DNA of 64,000 bases from Lineus longissimus (lineage: Eukaryota > Nemertea > Pilidiophora > Heteronemertea > Lineidae): NCBI RefSeq assembly GCF_910592395.1, contig NC_088315.1:17651808-17715807 (forward strand), in the 5' to 3' direction. The notes below the pieces were generated by a model that saw only the letters and a program-made list of their open reading frames with translations, ran no database searches and was not told where the DNA came from. Positions 62,113-64,000 of this stretch are shown here, in pieces. The position numbers were made by a program, and so were the translations under genes. Position 1 is the first letter of the stretch, and the number at the start of each line of letters is the position of its first letter.

Positions 62113-62279
62113 CTGGAGAACGTCTGTCTCCTTCTCATATGATATCACTTGACTTCCAACAATCTTTGCACATTTTTTCAGCGTGAACACGTTTCTGATG
62201 AAGGGCGTCTTCTCTCCTTGGTTGATGACCATGTTTGCTATCTGAATGACAGGGTCAACTTCGGCCTCTGGGAAGACAC
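62113..62279 (-). CDS. POLD1: POLD1 exon 2 of those visible
   Basis: Acceptor GTCAATAG, donor CAG|GTAAGG. It encodes [20 protein letters not shown] and [11 protein letters not shown]. Enters in phase 1, leaves in phase 0. Confidence 0.95.
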
Positions 62280-62635
62280 CTATTGACAGGAAGAGGAAAT
62301 GTTGTGAACTCAAATAATGAAATAAAATAGTGCACTGCAAACACCAAGTAGAATTTAGCGTTAAAATTGACCAATCCCCGATCAGAAATGACATAGTTTG
62401 ATCGCATTTAACTATAAATCCCTCCAACAACAATACTTCTTTTGTCAATTGTTGAATTTTTTTAGGGGCAAAGATCAGGGATCGTTAACTCATTCCAAAG
62501 TTGGCTACTTTATTTCTCATTCCTAATCCTCGTACTGTGATGGTTGTGGTTAGCACAGCCATTTATTGCCATTGATAAATGCATGTAGCTATTACTAATG
62601 ATTACTGACTTAGCCTTTACATCGAGAAACAGGAA

Positions 62636-62935
62636 TTATAATAATAATAAATATAGATTTTGTAAAGCGCCTTTCCAGGTCACCCTGCTCAAAGCGCTGC
62701 CTCCTCTATTTTTTGAAGTGATCATTGAACAAGTAATCATTGAACAAGTGTGTTTTAAGAAGGTATTTGAATTGGGTGAGGGTCTCAGCAGATGTAATTG
62801 CTTTGGGGAGTCGATTCCAGAGATAAGGGGCAGCCACGGAGAAACTGCGATCCCGTACTTTGATTTTGAGCGAGGTACAAGGAGACACTTTGAACAGGAA
62901 CAAGTAATTTACTTGAGTAGGGTTCTCCACTATGC
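62636..62935 (-). mobile_element. LINE (non-LTR retrotransposon) 3' end, truncated
   Basis: Read on the minus strand, 62,930-62,706 encodes VRDRSFSVAAPYLWNRLPKA and TQFKYLLKTHLF, the usual C-terminal tail of invertebrate CR1/RTE-like reverse transcriptase proteins. It is followed by GCGCTTTACAAAATC and a (TAT)n tail, the usual LINE 3' end. The reverse transcriptase domain itself is absent, so this is a 5'-truncated copy. It is in the same orientation as POLD1. Confidence 0.75.
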
Positions 62936-62944
62936 TTTTTGTTC

Positions 62945-63510
62945 AGGCGCAGCACCCGGACAGAATCATTTTCCCCACTTTAGCACCAGGACAAAGAAGT
63001 TAGCACCCGGACAGATTCATTGAGTTTGTAATGGTTTTACTGTTATAGCACCCGGACAGATTCATTGAGTTTGTAATGGTTTTACTGTTATAGCACCCGG
63101 ACAGATTCATTGAGTTGGTAATGGTTTTACTGTTATAGCAACCGGACAGATTCATTGAGTTTGTAATGGTTTTACTGTTATAGCACCCGGACAGATTCAT
63201 TGAGTTTGTAATGGTTTTACTGTTATAGCACCCGGACAGATTCATTGAGTTTGTAATGGTTTTACTGTTATAGCACCCGGACAGATTCATTGAGTTTGTA
63301 ATGGTTTTACTGTTATAGCACCCGGACAGATTCATTGAGTTGGTAATGGTTTTACTGTTATAGCACCCGGACAGATTCATTGAGTTTGTAATGGTTTTAC
63401 TGTTTTAGCACCCGGACAGATTCATTGAGTTTGTAATGGTTTTACTGTTTTAGCACCCGGACAGATTCATTGAGTTTGTAATGGTTTTACTGTTAGAGCA
63501 CACGGACAGA
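62945..63510. repeat. 45-bp minisatellite, about 11 copies
   Basis: Units of AGCACCCGGACAGATTCATT followed by GAGTTTGTAATGGTTTTACTGTTAT, starting regularly from 63,003. Open frames through it translate to a 15-residue repeat and are not genes. Confidence 0.93.
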
Positions 63511-63915
63511 TTTCGCTGCCAACCTGGACAGAACTGAAGTGAATTCTCAATTGTGTCAAAATATGGCTACAGCACCCGGGCCGAAAAAACGTTGCGGAGA
63601 ACATTGCTTGAGAATCGAGAATGAGGAATAAGATGCCAACTTCAGCCCGGTACTCCACACACATGTTCTGAAAAGCCAAGAACCAAGAAGGCCATTAGCC
63701 ACTTCAAATACAATAAACTAAAAATGTTGTTTTGACGTGCGATGACGCAAGCTACGACGAATCATACTACAGGTCTCATGACGCAGAGGACCATTTTGCA
63801 TGACATCATGCATGATTCTCCACCATGCATAATTCTCGACATCTAAATGCAAAGGCATTTTGACTTTGAACAAGCTTTTGGATGCTTTGCCTGAAGATTT
63901 GATAAAGGAACTCAC
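63511..63915 (-). other. POLD1 intron remainder, no gene recognised
   Basis: No conserved frame or repeat seen. Confidence 0.5.
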
Positions 63916-64000
63916 CCTTCCTACCAGCACATTCAATATCAAAGCTAAGGATCCTGAACGGGGCAACTTTGGACCATTCGCCCTCTGCTGGATGCGATAT
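63916..64000 (-). CDS. POLD1: POLD1 exon 1 of those visible (Exo I), cut by window edge
   Basis: The exon runs off the right edge; donor AAGG|GTGAGT at 63,915. It encodes [17 protein letters not shown], with the Exo I Asp and Glu of the proofreading nuclease. Leaves in phase 1. From here to the stop codon, 15 exons join in compatible phases to give about 809 residues, matching in order and length the C-terminal three quarters of animal POLD1. The N-terminal quarter lies beyond the window. The gene product is the nuclear replicative polymerase and proofreader for the lagging strand. Confidence 0.96.

Noticed and set aside
63000-63380. 126-codon minus-strand frame of a 15-residue repeat
   Set aside because: Produced by the 45-bp minisatellite; no start context, splice signal or family support.

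Overview
The window is animal nuclear DNA. It holds a spliced gene for the catalytic subunit of DNA polymerase delta (POLD1, minus strand, about 42.1-64 kb and running off the right edge), a complete Polinton/Maverick virus-like transposon (9.74-26.56 kb), a complete TA-flanked pogo-type transposon (29.02-32.44 kb), three copies of an unusual host gene, and many satellites and minisatellites. The POLD1 residues, repeat-rich introns and tRNA-derived SINE suggest a marine invertebrate, perhaps a deuterostome. I cannot name the species from sequence alone.

Left part (1-9.7 kb): a 301-bp satellite, then segmental-duplication block 1. Block 1 contains a possible noncoding 5' exon, a 1.7-kb Mutator-like element lying in the putative 5' intron, an uninterrupted 381-codon gene with two tandem His...Asn-Cys (LRAT/NlpC-P60-like) domains, and an AT-rich array passing into a 150-bp satellite.

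The Polinton (9,744-26,559) is bounded by a 6-bp target duplication CAAGTA and 151-bp terminal inverted repeats starting 5'-AG. It carries a major capsid protein, two penton-like genes, a packaging ATPase, an integrase with chromodomain, a B-family DNA polymerase with N-terminal zinc finger, a zinc-ribbon/HNH protein and several membrane or unassigned genes. Genes are tightly packed, overlap at several ends, and mostly share a (T)TAAATGG start context. The left-end gene, both penton-like genes and the polymerase each show one apparent single-base frameshift. I see no Ulp1/adenain-type protease.

Middle part (26.6-42.1 kb): repeat B, duplication block 2 (second copy of the two-domain gene, whose putative 5' intron holds the pogo-type element, itself split by a 1-kb Mutator-like insertion), an AT-rich array, about 20 copies of the 150-bp satellite, then repeat C and a 23-bp minisatellite.

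Right part: 15 POLD1 exons with consensus splice sites and compatible phases throughout. They cover the protein from just before exonuclease motif I to the stop codon. The introns hold the third copy of the two-domain gene (nested, opposite strand, with both transposon target sites empty), a tRNA-derived SINE, a LINE 3' end, a 142-bp satellite, and minisatellites of 72, 54, 45 and 18 bp. The 72-bp array duplicates the end of an exon together with its splice donor.
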